Assembly (NCBI RefSeq): GCF_027580225.2
Contig: NC_073346.2
Location: 7,342,001 to 7,406,000, forward strand
DNA: 64,000 nt
Reading direction: 5' to 3'
Origin: Misgurnus anguillicaudatus
Taxonomy: Eukaryota; Chordata; Actinopteri; Cypriniformes; Cobitidae
Numbering within the stretch: position 1 is the first letter of the stretch; each line of letters opens with the position of its first letter. The notes below the pieces were generated by a model that had not been told where the DNA came from, did not search any database, and saw only the letters and a program-made list of their open reading frames with translations. Both the position numbers and the translations under genes were made by a program. Positions 8,965 to 20,472 of this stretch are shown here, one piece after another.

Positions 8965-9038
8965 GCCTCGTTGGCGCAGTTAGGCAGCGCGTCAGTCTCA
9001 TAATCTGAAGGTCGTGAGTTTGAGCCTCACACGGGGCA
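8965..9038 (+). tRNA. tRNA-Met(CAT), unit 4, B-box C56 to T
   Basis: T-loop reads TTTGAGC: the invariant C56 is T at 9021. C56 pairs with G19 in the folded tRNA and lies in the B box contacted by TFIIIC, so this copy is probably weak or silent. The rest is canonical. Confidence 0.9.
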
Positions 9039-9130
9039 GGGTGCCCTTTTGTCGACTAGTTTGAGCCTTTAGCCCCGTTTTCCTTCCGCACAGTGTGCCA
9101 CGCGTCCACGGCCTGAAGGCCAGCGTGTCC

Positions 9131-9202
9131 TCCCTGGTGGTCTAGTGGCTAGGATTCGGCGCTCTCACCGCCGCGGCCCGGGTTCGATTCCCGGTCAGGG
9201 AA
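9131..9202 (+). tRNA. tRNA-Glu(CTC), unit 4
   Basis: Canonical copy. Confidence 0.98.
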
Positions 9203-9308
9203 CGCTCTTTTGACGTGCGCTTGCCTTTTTCACCGGCCGGGTTATGCGCAATGCTGGCTTCGAAGGCAAGGATCGCAGCACCTCCAAGAGGCAAAGCTTC
9301 ACTGCCTC

Positions 9309-9374
9309 CGGCCCATCGACCTAAGGTTGGACGGCTAAATTGCCTGCCTGCAGTCCTGCGCTCCGCAATCAGAG
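9309..9374 (-). pseudogene. tRNA-Tyr-like relic, 9-nt deleted form, unit 4
   Basis: Deleted form. Confidence 0.55.
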
Positions 9375-9461
9375 CCTGGTGTCCGTCCTCTGCTCTACTG
9401 AGGCATGTTGACGCAGGACAGCAGACACCCAACTTGTGGGAGGAAGGAGTAAAAACAGGAT

Positions 9462-9534
9462 CGAGCCAGCCAGGAGTCGAACCTAGAATCTTCTGATCCG
9501 TAGTCAGACGCGTTATCCATTGCGCCACTGGCCC
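9462..9534 (-). tRNA. tRNA-Arg(ACG), unit 4
   Basis: Canonical copy. Confidence 0.98.
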
Positions 9535-9662
9535 AACAACCTGGGAAGTCATGCTTGGAGAAGACAGCTGGATTCTGGAGGCCAGCTGCCAAACTTCATT
9601 ATTAAATATTAATCCGGTTTTACTCTGCCATCATTAAATCCATTATTACACAATCAATAATT

Positions 9663-10195
9663 ACATGGTTCCCTGCTGCAGCAGCCAAGGACAAGGCCAA
9701 GCTGCAGCGGGTGATCCGCTCGGCAGAGAGAGTGATCAACACCTCTCTACCTTCTCTGGAATCCCTTCACAACATCAGGGCTGTGAGAAGGGCAAGAAAA
9801 ATTATGCCTGACCCATCTCATCCAGGCTGTACCATGTTTCAGCTGCTCCTTTCAGGTAGAAGGCTTCGGCTCCCGAGAACTGCAAAATCCCGGCATCGCC
9901 TGAGCTTCTTTCCCACGGCCGCCAGGCTGCTTAATGACAATCCAATTCCTTTTCAGGACTGAATGCACTGTTTGCACTTTATTGTTTCTATTACTCCTAC
10001 TTTTATCATTCAGTATTAGTGTAAGTATCATTATTACTCTTAGCACCTTCCATTCACCTTCCATATGACTGTGTATTGTCATATCTTGTTCTGTCTTAAT
10101 GTTTCGTTTGCCACATTACATCCATGCGTGACTGGATGTAAAGAATTCCAATTGTGTTTGACACTATATTGCAATAAATTGAACCTTGAACCTTC
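9663..10195 (+). mobile_element. LINE 3' end, unit 4
   Basis: Missense variants in the frame: MPDPSHPG for MSDPSHPG, and NPIPF for NSIPF near the stop. Confidence 0.75.
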
Positions 10196-10320
10196 ATCTC
10201 TACCAAAATGGGAAACCGGGTCATCCCCCGCGTGCCTGTCTCCTGGCGTCTTTGAAAAGGACGCTCCCTCGGAAGAAAGCGCGATACACAGCACGGGTGG
10301 CTACAACAAAGGTAAGAGAA

Positions 10321-10403
10321 TGTCAGAAGTGGGATTCGAACACACGCCTCCAGAGGAGACTGCGACCTGAACGCAGCGCCTTAGACCGCTCGGCCATCCT
10401 GAC
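10321..10403 (-). tRNA. tRNA-Leu(CAG), unit 5, T-stem G52 to T
   Basis: Position 10342 changes the T stem from GTGGG to GTGTG, breaking the 52-62 pair and the first G of the B box. Probably weakened; anticodon CAG kept. Confidence 0.88.
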
Positions 10404-11527
10404 CAACCCAACTGGCCTGGGCGAGTCGATAGCGCTCCTCAGCGAATGTGCCGGTGTAGCTTTTGGAATGACTCACGATTTTATTGCCTTCATGCAGCTT
10501 ATCTTTAATTCTTATTTATTTCTTTACAAACGCCTTGAAATAGTGACGAATGTGGATTTTTCTAAATGAGGAACAATGTGCCCGAAGCCTTTCATTTGCC
10601 AAAAGCACACCCAGCCCGTCTCCATATGCCCTGTAACAGATGCTGTCAAAGTGGTTTTGCATTCAATGATCCTTTCCCCCTTGATCATACTGTTTTAGAA
10701 CAGGGTCACAAAAAGGAATCGCCATTCTCAGACCCTGCTCGTTCTACTTGAACGCGCAATGAAAATACTTGATCAAATGCGGATGGACGCCGGCATTGCA
10801 ATTTAGCGAAAAAGCGCCATCTCTGTACGTCTCAGGGCCTTTTTATGGTTCGCAGTTGCCTTCTAATGTAGACAACAGTTAACCATACGGCGGCGACATC
10901 CTTAAAAGAACCGGTGGCATTGTGTCTCGAGCACACAAGGCAAACAAGAGATTCTTCAAGAGGTGAGTGCGAAGTACAGTTTACTGCCACAGGCAATGGC
11001 CGCAGAGCTTTTTCTTTAACAGACTCTAATACGTGGAACACGTCACCAACTTACATAGGACAGTCTTTCAACTTTAGCACAATTTAAGTTTTTCTACTAG
11101 ATAATGAGGCTAAAGACGAGCCAAACACGTGATCACTGAACAACTGGGACTTTGCATTGTGGATATGTAACGTTATTCCATTAATCTGTCAGCTGTGTCA
11201 AATGTGTCAAATGTAAGTGTTTATTTATAATGGGTTTTATCTAGCCTGAGAGCATGTGCGCCAAGATCGTCCAGCAACGGCAGGCGTGCCATTCTCGACA
11301 CCATTTAAAAGACGATAGGAATCCTGGGCATGACATAGCCCCTCTGTGTCTCCTTGAAGTTGTTTCTGTACGTGTAACAAATTAAGAACGAGAAGGTCCT
11401 CAGTGTGGGTAGCCAGAGTGCAAGAAGCCCAGTCGTGCTCTCCTCGCAGGAGTTTCCTCGCTGGTGGCGCACAAAATGCCACGCAACCAGACACAAGGGG
11501 CCACCCAGGAGCCGTCGGTCTGGGCGT

Positions 11528-11601
11528 GCCTCGTTGGCGCAGTTAGGCAGCGCGTCAGTCTCATAATCTGAAGGTCGTGAGTTCGAGCCTCACACGGGGC
11601 A
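11528..11601 (+). tRNA. tRNA-Met(CAT), unit 5
   Basis: Canonical gene, preceded by the C/G-type spacer. Confidence 0.98.
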
Positions 11602-11693
11602 GGGTGCCCTTTTGTCGACTAGTTTGAGCCTTTAGCCCCGTTTTCCTTCCGCACAGTGTGCCACGCGTCCACGGCCTGAAGGCCAGCGTGTCC

Positions 11694-11765
11694 TCCCTGG
11701 TGGTCTAGTGGCTAGGATTCGGCGCTCTCACCGCCGCGGCCCGGGTTCGATTCCCGGTCAGGGAA
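11694..11765 (+). tRNA. tRNA-Glu(CTC), unit 5
   Basis: Canonical copy. Confidence 0.98.
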
Positions 11766-11871
11766 CGCTCTTTTGACGTGCGCTTGCCTTTTTCACCGGC
11801 CGGGTTATGCGCAATGCTGGCTTCGAAGGCAAGGATCGCAGCACCTCCAAGAGGCAAAGCTTCACTGCCTC

Positions 11872-11946
11872 CGGCCCATCTACCTAAGGTTGGACGGCTA
11901 AATTGCCTGCCTGCAGTCCTGCGCTCCGCCATCTGAGCAATCAGAG
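11872..11946 (-). pseudogene. tRNA-Tyr-like relic, full form, unit 5
   Basis: Undeleted form with a private change at the 3' side of the relic (CTACCT for CGACCT). Confidence 0.6.
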
Positions 11947-12033
11947 CCTGGTGTGCGTCCTCTGCTCTACTGAGGCATGTTGACGCAGGACAGCAGACAC
12001 CCAACTTGTGGGAGGAAGGAGTAAAAACAGGAT

Positions 12034-12106
12034 CGAGCCAGCCAGGAGTCGAACCTAGAATCTTCTGATCCGTAGTCAGACGCGTTATCCATTGCGCCAC
12101 TGGCCC
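12034..12106 (-). tRNA. tRNA-Arg(ACG), unit 5
   Basis: Gene canonical; its 5' flank differs (CACTCTGG for CAACCTGG). Confidence 0.98.
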
Positions 12107-12234
12107 AACACTCTGGGAAGTCATGCTTGGAGAAGACAGCTGGATTCTGGAGGCCAGCTGCCAAACTTCATTATTAAATATTAATCCGGTTTTACTCTGC
12201 CATCATTAAATCCATTATTACACAATCAATAATT

Positions 12235-12767
12235 ACATGGTTCCCTGCTGCAGCAGCCAAGGACAAGGCCAAGCTGCAGCGGGTGATCCGCTCGGCAGAG
12301 AGAGTGATCAACACCTCTCTACCTTCTCTGGAATCCCTTCACAACATCAGGGCTGTGAGAAGGGCAAGAAAAATTATGTCTGACCCATCTCATCCAGGCT
12401 GTACCATGTTTCAGCTGCTCCTTTCAGGTAGAAGGCTTCGGCTCCCGAGAACTGCAAAATCCCGGCATCGCCTGAGCTTCTTTCCCACGGCCGCCAGGCT
12501 GCTTAATGACAATTCAATTCCTTTTCAGGACTGAATGCACTGTTTGCACTTTATTGTTTCTATTACTCCTACTTTTATCATTCAGTATTAGTGTAAGTAT
12601 CATTATTACTCTTAGCACCTTCCATTCACCTTTCATATGACTGTGTATTGTCATATCTTGTTCTGTCTTAATGTTTCGTTTGCCACATTACATCCATGCG
12701 TGACTGGATGTAAAGAATTCCAATTGTGTTTGACACTATATTGCAATAAATTGAACCTTGAACCTTC
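12235..12767 (+). mobile_element. LINE 3' end, unit 5
   Basis: Consensus frame; one 3' UTR change (TTTCATATG). Confidence 0.75.
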
Positions 12768-12892
12768 ATCTCTACCAGAATGGGAAACCGGGTCATCCCC
12801 CGCGTGCCTGTCTCCTGGCGTCTTTGAAAAGGACGCTCCCTCGGAAGAAAGCGCGATACACAGCACGGGTGGCTACAACAAAGGCAAGAGAA

Positions 12893-12975
12893 TGTCAGAA
12901 GTGGGATTCGAACACACGCCTCCAGAGGAGACTGCGACCTAAACGCAGCGCCTTAGACCGCTCGGCCATCCTGAC
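12893..12975 (-). tRNA. tRNA-Leu with anticodon TAG, unit 6
   Basis: The G-to-A change at 12941 (plus strand) turns the anticodon loop TTCAGGT into TTTAGGT, so anticodon CAG becomes TAG, which reads CUA and perhaps CUG. The body is the CAG isodecoder, not the usual vertebrate tRNA-Leu(TAG). It also has the T-stem G52-to-T change of unit 5, and a 2-nt deletion just 5' of the gene. Function is doubtful. Confidence 0.88.
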
Positions 12976-14097
12976 CAACCCATGGTCCGGGCGAGTCGAT
13001 TGCGCTCCTCAGCGAATGTGCCGGTGTAGCTTTTGGAATGACTCACGATTTTATTGCCTTCATGCAGCTCATCTTTAATTCTTATTTATTTCTTTACAAA
13101 CGCCTTGAAATAGTGACGAATGTGGATTTTTCGAAATGAGGAACAATGTGCCCGAAGCCTTTCATTTGCCAAAAGCACACCCAGCCCGTCTCCATATGCC
13201 CTGTAACGGATGCTGTCAAAGTGGTTTTGCATTCAATGATCCTTTCCCCCTTGATCATACTGTTTTAGAACAGGGTCACAAAAAGGAATCGCCATTCTCA
13301 GACCCTGCTCGTTCTACTTGAACGCGCAATGAAAATACTTGATCAAATGCGGATGGACGCCGGCATTGCAATTTAGCGAAAAAGCGCCATCTCTGTACGT
13401 CTCAGGGCCTTTTTATGGTTCGCAGTTGCCTTCTAATGTAGACAACAGTTAACCATACGGCGGCGACATCCTTAAAAGAACCGGTAGCATTGTGTCTCGA
13501 GCACACAAGGCAAACAAGAGATTCTTCAAGAGGTGAGTGCGAAGTACAGTTTACTGCCACAGGCAATGGCCGCAAAGCTTTTTCTTTATCAGACTCTAAT
13601 ACGTGGAACACGTCACCAACTTACATAGGACAGTCTTTCAACTTTAGCACAATTTAAGTTTTTCTACTAGATAATGAGGCTAAAGACGAGCCAAACACGT
13701 GATCACTGAACAACTGGGACTTTGCATTGTGGATATGTAACGTTATTCCATTAATATGTCAGCTGTGTCAAATGTGTCAAATGTAAGTGTTTATTTATAA
13801 TGGGTTTTATCTAGCCTGAGAGCATGTGCGCCAAGATCGTCCAGCAACGGCAGGCGTGCCATTCTCGACACCATTTAAAAGACGATAGGAATCCTGGGCA
13901 TGACATAGCCCCTCTGTGTCTCCTTAAAGTTGTTTCTGTACGTGTAACAAATTAAGAACGAGAAGGTCCTCAGTGTGGGTAGCCAGAGTGCAAGAAGCCC
14001 AGTCGTGCTCTCCTCGCAGGAGTTTCCTCGCTGGTGGCGCACAAAATGCCACGCAACCAGACACAAGGGGCCACCCAGGAGCCGTCGGTCTGGGCGT

Positions 14098-14171
14098 GCC
14101 TCGTTGGCGCAGTTAGGCAGCGTGTCAGTCTCATAATCTGAAGGTCGTGAGTTCGAGCCTCACACGGGGCA
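14098..14171 (+). tRNA. tRNA-Met(CAT), unit 6, D-stem variant
   Basis: C25 to T at 14123 gives a G-T wobble in the D stem. The downstream terminator has only three T (14181-14183). Confidence 0.95.
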
Positions 14172-14263
14172 GGGTGCCCGTTTGTCGACTAGTTTGAGCC
14201 TTTAGCCCCGTTTTCCTTCCGCACAGTGTGCCACGCGTCCACGGCCTGAAGGCCAGCGTGTCC

Positions 14264-14335
14264 TCCCTGGTGGTCTAGTGGCTAGGATTCGGCGCTCTCA
14301 CCGCCGCGGCCCGGGTTCGATTCCCGGTCAGGGAA
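14264..14335 (+). tRNA. tRNA-Glu(CTC), unit 6
   Basis: Canonical copy. Confidence 0.98.
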
Positions 14336-14441
14336 CGCTCTTTTGACGTGCGCTTGCCTTTTTCACCGGCCGGGTTATGCGCAATGCTGGCTTCGAAGGC
14401 AAGGATCGCAGCACCTCCAAGAGGCAAAGCTTCACTGCCTC

Positions 14442-14516
14442 CGGCCCATCGACCTAAGATTGGACGGCTAAATTGCCTGCCTGCAGTCCTGCGCTCCGCC
14501 ATCTGAGCAATCAGAG
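14442..14516 (-). pseudogene. tRNA-Tyr-like relic, full form, unit 6
   Basis: Undeleted; CCTAAGATTGG variant in the intron-side segment, shared with units 9 and 17. Confidence 0.6.
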
Positions 14517-14603
14517 CCTGGTGTGCGTCCTCTGCTCTACTGAGGCATGTTGACGCAGGACAGCAGACACCCAACTTGTGGGAGGAAGGAGTAAAAACAG
14601 GAT

Positions 14604-14676
14604 CGAGCCAGCCAGGAGTCGAACCTAGAATCTTCTGATCCGTAGTCAGACGCGTTATCCATTGCGCCACTGGCCC
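14604..14676 (-). tRNA. tRNA-Arg(ACG), unit 6
   Basis: Canonical copy. Confidence 0.98.
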
Positions 14677-14804
14677 AACAACCTGGGAAGTCATGCTTGG
14701 AGAAGACAGCTGGATTCTGGAGGCCAGCTGCCAAACTTCATTATTAAATATTAATCCGGTTTTACTCTGCCATCATTAAATCCATTATTACAAAATCAAT
14801 AATT

Positions 14805-15337
14805 ACATGGTTCCCTGCTGCAGCAGCCAAGGACAAGGCCAAGCTGCAGCGGGTGATCCGCTCGGCAGAGAGAGTGATCAACACCTCTCTACCTTCTCTG
14901 GAATCCCTTCACAACATCAGGGCTGTGAGAAGGGCAAGAAAAATTATGTCTGACCCATCTCATCCAGGCTGTACCATGTTTCAGCTGCTCCTTTCAGGTA
15001 GAAGGCTTCGGCTCCCGAGAACTGCAAAATCCCGTCATCGCCTGAGCTTCTTTCCCACGGCCGCCAGGCTGCTTAATGACAATTCAATTCCTTTTCAGGA
15101 CTGAATGCACTGTTTGCACTTTATTGTTTCTATTACTCCTACTTTTATCATTCAGTATTAGTGTAAGTATCATTATTACTCTTAGCACCTTCCATTCACC
15201 TTCCATATGACTGTGTATTGTCATATCTTGTTCTGTCTTAATGTTTCGTTTGCCACATTACATCCATGCGTGACTGGATGTAAAGAATTCCAATTGTGTT
15301 TGACACTATATTGCAATAAATTGAACCTTGAACCTTC
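14805..15337 (+). mobile_element. LINE 3' end, unit 6
   Basis: Matches the unit 3 copy, including the silent CGT codon. Confidence 0.75.
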
Positions 15338-15462
15338 ATCTCTACCAGAATGGGAAACCGGGTCATCCCCCGCGTGCCTGTCTCCTGGCGTCTTTGAAAA
15401 GGACGCTCCCTCGGAAGAAAGCGCGATGCACAGCACGGGTGGCTACAACAAAGGCAAGAGAA

Positions 15463-15545
15463 TGTCAGAAGTGGGATTCGAACCCACGCCTCCAGAGGAG
15501 ACTGCGACCTGAACGCAGCGCCTTAGACCGCTCGGCCATCCTGAC
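15463..15545 (-). tRNA. tRNA-Leu(CAG), unit 7
   Basis: Canonical copy. Confidence 0.98.
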
Positions 15546-16669
15546 CAACCCAATTGGCCCGGGCGAGTCGATTGCGCTCCTCAGCGAATGTGCCGGTGTA
15601 GCTTTTGGAATGACTCACGATTTTATTGCCTTCATGCAGCTCATCTTTAATTCTTATTTATTTCTTTACAAACGCCTTGAAATAGTGACGAATGTGGATT
15701 TTTCGAAATGAGGAACAATGTGCCCGAAGCCTTTCATTTGCCAAAAGCACACCCAGCCCGTCTCCATATGCCCTGTAACGGATGCTGTCAAAGTGGTTTT
15801 GCATTCAATGATCCTTTCCCCCTTGATCATACTGTTATAGAACAGGGTCACAAAAAGGAATCGCCATTCTCAGACCCTGCTCGTTCTACTTGAACGCGCA
15901 ACGAAAATACTTAATCAAATGCGGATGGACGCCGGCATTGCAATTTAGCGAAAAAGCGCCATCTCTGTACGTCTCAGGGCCTTTTTATGGTTCGCAGTTG
16001 CCTTCTAATGTAGACAACAGTTAACCATACGGCGGCGACATCCTTAAAAGAACCGGTGGCATTGTGTCTCGAGCACACAAGGCAAACAAGAGATTCTTCA
16101 AGAGGTGAGTGCGAAGTACAGTTTACTGCCACAGGCAATGGCCGCAGAGCTTTTTCTTTAACAGACTCTAATACGTGGAACACGTCACCAACTTACATAG
16201 GACAGTCTTTCAACTTTAGCACAATTTAAGTTTTTCTACTAGATAATGAGGCTAAAGACGAGCCAAATACGTGATCACTGAACAACTGGGACTTTCCATT
16301 GTGGATATGTAACGTTATTCCATTAATCTGTCAGCTGTGTCAAATGTGTCAAATGTAAGTGTTTATTTATAATGGGTTTTATCTAGCCTGAGAGCATGTG
16401 CGCCAAGATCGTCCAGCAACGGCAGGCGTGCCATTCTCGACACCATTTAAAAGACGATAGGAATCCTGGGCATGACATAGCCCCTCTGTGTCTCCTTGAA
16501 GTTGTTTCTGTACGTGTAACAAATTAAGAACGAGAAGGTCCTCAGTGTGGGTAGCCAGAGTGCAAGAAGCCCAGTCGTGCTCTCCTCGTAGGAGTTTCCT
16601 CGCTGGTGGCGCACAAAATGCCACGCAACCAGACAAAAGGGGCCACCCAGGAGCCGTCGGTCTGGGCGT

Positions 16670-16743
16670 GCCTCGTTGGCGCAGTTAGGCAGCGCGTCAG
16701 TCTCATAATCTGAAGGTCGTGAGTTTGAGCCTCACACGGGGCA
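16670..16743 (+). tRNA. tRNA-Met(CAT), unit 7, B-box C56 to T
   Basis: Same C56-to-T change as unit 4 (here 16726), copied by the 7,705-bp duplication. Confidence 0.9.
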
Positions 16744-16835
16744 GGGTGCCCTTTTGTCGACTAGTTTGAGCCTTTAGCCCCGTTTTCCTTCCGCACAGTG
16801 TGCCACGCGTCCACGGCCTGAAGGCCAGCGTGTCC

Positions 16836-16907
16836 TCCCTGGTGGTCTAGTGGCTAGGATTCGGCGCTCTCACCGCCGCGGCCCGGGTTCGATTCCCGGT
16901 CAGGGAA
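16836..16907 (+). tRNA. tRNA-Glu(CTC), unit 7
   Basis: Canonical copy. Confidence 0.98.
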
Positions 16908-17013
16908 CGCTCTTTTGACGTGCGCTTGCCTTTTTCACCGGCCGGGTTATGCGCAATGCTGGCTTCGAAGGCAAGGATCGCAGCACCTCCAAGAGGCAAA
17001 GCTTCACTGCCTC

Positions 17014-17079
17014 CGGCCCATCGACCTAAGGTTGGACGGCTAAATTGCCTGCCTGCAGTCCTGCGCTCCGCAATCAGAG
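17014..17079 (-). pseudogene. tRNA-Tyr-like relic, 9-nt deleted form, unit 7
   Basis: Deleted form, as unit 4. Confidence 0.55.
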
Positions 17080-17166
17080 CCTGGTGTCCGTCCTCTGCTC
17101 TACTGAGGCATGTTGACGCAGGACAGCAGACACCCAACTTGTGGGAGGAAGGAGTAAAAACAGGAT

Positions 17167-17239
17167 CGAGCCAGCCAGGAGTCGAACCTAGAATCTTCTG
17201 ATCCGTAGTCAGACGCGTTATCCATTGCGCCACTGGCCC
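17167..17239 (-). tRNA. tRNA-Arg(ACG), unit 7
   Basis: Canonical copy. Confidence 0.98.
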
Positions 17240-17367
17240 AACAACCTGGGAAGTCATGCTTGGAGAAGACAGCTGGATTCTGGAGGCCAGCTGCCAAACT
17301 TCATTATTAAATATTAATCCGGTTTTACTCTGCCATCATTAAATCCATTATTACACAATCAATAATT

Positions 17368-17900
17368 ACATGGTTCCCTGCTGCAGCAGCCAAGGACAAG
17401 GCCAAGCTGCAGCGGGTGATCCGCTCGGCAGAGAGAGTGATCAACACCTCTCTACCTTCTCTGGAATCCCTTCACAACATCAGGGCTGTGAGAAGGGCAA
17501 GAAAAATTATGCCTGACCCATCTCATCCAGGCTGTACCATGTTTCAGCTGCTCCTTTCAGGTAGAAGGCTTCGGCTCCCGAGAACTGCAAAATCCCGGCA
17601 TCGCCTGAGCTTCTTTCCCACGGCCGCCAGGCTGCTTAATGACAATCCAATTCCTTTTCAGGACTGAATGCACTGTTTGCACTTTATTGTTTCTATTACT
17701 CCTACTTTTATCATTCAGTATTAGTGTAAGTATCATTATTACTCTTAGCACCTTCCATTCACCTTCCATATGACTGTGTATTGTCATATCTTGTTCTGTC
17801 TTAATGTTTCGTTTGCCACATTACATCCATGCGTGACTGGATGTAAAGAATTCCAATTGTGTTTGACACTATATTGCAATAAATTGAACCTTGAACCTTC
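17368..17900 (+). mobile_element. LINE 3' end, unit 7
   Basis: MPDPSHPG and NPIPF variants, as unit 4. Confidence 0.75.
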
Positions 17901-18025
17901 ATCTCTACCAAAATGGGAAACCGGGTCATCCCCCGCGTGCCTGTCTCCTGGCGTCTTTGAAAAGGACGCTCCCTCGGAAGAAAGCGCGATACACAGCACG
18001 GGTGGCTACAACAAAGGTAAGAGAA

Positions 18026-18108
18026 TGTCAGAAGTGGGATTCGAACACACGCCTCCAGAGGAGACTGCGACCTGAACGCAGCGCCTTAGACCGCTCGGCC
18101 ATCCTGAC
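18026..18108 (-). tRNA. tRNA-Leu(CAG), unit 8, T-stem G52 to T
   Basis: Same T-stem and B-box change as unit 5. Confidence 0.88.
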
Positions 18109-19232
18109 CAACCCAACTGGCCTGGGCGAGTCGATAGCGCTCCTCAGCGAATGTGCCGGTGTAGCTTTTGGAATGACTCACGATTTTATTGCCTTCATGC
18201 AGCTTATCTTTAATTCTTATTTATTTCTTTACAAACGCCTTGAAATAGTGACGAATGTGGATTTTTCTAAATGAGGAACAATGTGCCCGAAGCCTTTCAT
18301 TTGCCAAAAGCACACCCAGCCCGTCTCCATATGCCCTGTAACAGATGCTGTCAAAGTGGTTTTGCATTCAATGATCCTTTCCCCCTTGATCATACTGTTT
18401 TAGAACAGGGTCACAAAAAGGAATCGCCATTCTCAGACCCTGCTCGTTCTACTTGAACGCGCAATGAAAATACTTGATCAAATGCGGATGGACGCCGGCA
18501 TTGCAATTTAGCGAAAAAGCGCCATCTCTGTACGTCTCAGGGCCTTTTTATGGTTCGCAGTTGCCTTCTAATGTAGACAACAGTTAACCATACGGCGGCG
18601 ACATCCTTAAAAGAACCGGTGGCATTGTGTCTCGAGCACACAAGGCAAACAAGAGATTCTTCAAGAGGTGAGTGCGAAGTACAGTTTACTGCCACAGGCA
18701 ATGGCCGCAGAGCTTTTTCTTTAACAGACTCTAATACGTGGAACACGTCACCAACTTACATAGGACAGTCTTTCAACTTTAGCACAATTTAAGTTTTTCT
18801 ACTAGATAATGAGGCTAAAGACGAGCCAAACACGTGATCACTGAACAACTGGGACTTTGCATTGTGGATATGTAACGTTATTCCATTAATCTGTCAGCTG
18901 TGTCAAATGTGTCAAATGTAAGTGTTTATTTATAATGGGTTTTATCTAGCCTGAGAGCATGTGCGCCAAGATCGTCCAGCAACGGCAGGCGTGCCATTCT
19001 CGACACCATTTAAAAGACGATAGGAATCCTGGGCATGACATAGCCCCTCTGTGTCTCCTTGAAGTTGTTTCTGTACGTGTAACAAATTAAGAACGAGAAG
19101 GTCCTCAGTGTGGGTAGCCAGAGTGCAAGAAGCCCAGTCGTGCTCTCCTCGCAGGAGTTTCCTCGCTGGTGGCGCACAAAATGCCACGCAACCAGACACA
19201 AGGGGCCACCCAGGAGCCGTCGGTCTGGGCGT

Positions 19233-19306
19233 GCCTCGTTGGCGCAGTTAGGCAGCGCGTCAGTCTCATAATCTGAAGGTCGTGAGTTCGAGCCTCACAC
19301 GGGGCA
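19233..19306 (+). tRNA. tRNA-Met(CAT), unit 8
   Basis: Canonical copy. Confidence 0.98.
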
Positions 19307-19398
19307 GGGTGCCCTTTTGTCGACTAGTTTGAGCCTTTAGCCCCGTTTTCCTTCCGCACAGTGTGCCACGCGTCCACGGCCTGAAGGCCAGCGTGTCC

Positions 19399-19470
19399 TC
19401 CCTGGTGGTCTAGTGGCTAGGATTCGGCGCTCTCACCGCCGCGGCCCGGGTTCGATTCCCGGTCAGGGAA
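19399..19470 (+). tRNA. tRNA-Glu(CTC), unit 8
   Basis: Canonical copy. Confidence 0.98.
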
Positions 19471-19576
19471 CGCTCTTTTGACGTGCGCTTGCCTTTTTCA
19501 CCGGCCGGGTTATGCGCAATGCTGGCTTCGAAGGCAAGGATCGCAGCACCTCCAAGAGGCAAAGCTTCACTGCCTC

Positions 19577-19651
19577 CGGCCCATCTACCTAAGGTTGGAC
19601 GGCTAAATTGCCTGCCTGCAGTCCTGCGCTCCGCCATCTGAGCAATCAGAG
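19577..19651 (-). pseudogene. tRNA-Tyr-like relic, full form, unit 8
   Basis: Undeleted, with the CTACCT variant of unit 5. Confidence 0.6.
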
Positions 19652-19738
19652 CCTGGTGTGCGTCCTCTGCTCTACTGAGGCATGTTGACGCAGGACAGCA
19701 GACACCCAACTTGTGGGAGGAAGGAGTAAAAACAGGAT

Positions 19739-19811
19739 CGAGCCAGCCAGGAGTCGAACCTAGAATCTTCTGATCCGTAGTCAGACGCGTTATCCATTGC
19801 GCCACTGGCCC
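19739..19811 (-). tRNA. tRNA-Arg(ACG), unit 8
   Basis: Canonical gene; 5' flank CACTCTGG as unit 5. Confidence 0.98.
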
Positions 19812-19939
19812 AACACTCTGGGAAGTCATGCTTGGAGAAGACAGCTGGATTCTGGAGGCCAGCTGCCAAACTTCATTATTAAATATTAATCCGGTTTTAC
19901 TCTGCCATCATTAAATCCATTATTACACAATCAATAATT

Positions 19940-20472
19940 ACATGGTTCCCTGCTGCAGCAGCCAAGGACAAGGCCAAGCTGCAGCGGGTGATCCGCTCGG
20001 CAGAGAGAGTGATCAACACCTCTCTACCTTCTCTGGAATCCCTTCACAACATCAGGGCTGTGAGAAGGGCAAGAAAAATTATGTCTGACCCATCTCATCC
20101 AGGCTGTACCATGTTTCAGCTGCTCCTTTCAGGTAGAAGGCTTCGGCTCCCGAGAACTGCAAAATCCCGGCATCGCCTGAGCTTCTTTCCCACGGCCGCC
20201 AGGCTGCTTAATGACAATTCAATTCCTTTTCAGGACTGAATGCACTGTTTGCACTTTATTGTTTCTATTACTCCTACTTTTATCATTCAGTATTAGTGTA
20301 AGTATCATTATTACTCTTAGCACCTTCCATTCACCTTTCATATGACTGTGTATTGTCATATCTTGTTCTGTCTTAATGTTTCGTTTGCCACATTACATCC
20401 ATGCGTGACTGGATGTAAAGAATTCCAATTGTGTTTGACACTATATTGCAATAAATTGAACCTTGAACCTTC
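19940..20472 (+). mobile_element. LINE 3' end, unit 8
   Basis: As unit 5. Confidence 0.75.

Larger units (their letters stand above)
6820..14524. repeat. Higher-order repeat, copy 1 (7,705 bp, three units)
   Basis: Every position compared here recurs 7,705 bp further on, including private variants: a T in the Met B box (9021), an A in the Leu T stem (10342), the Leu CAG-to-TAG change (12941), TTATAG at about 8130, CTACCT at about 11880 and a T-to-G in the Met terminator (14180). Matching starts after about 6820, where unit 3 and unit 6 differ, and runs to about 14,790. The exact breakpoint cannot be placed finer than that overlap. Confidence 0.85.
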
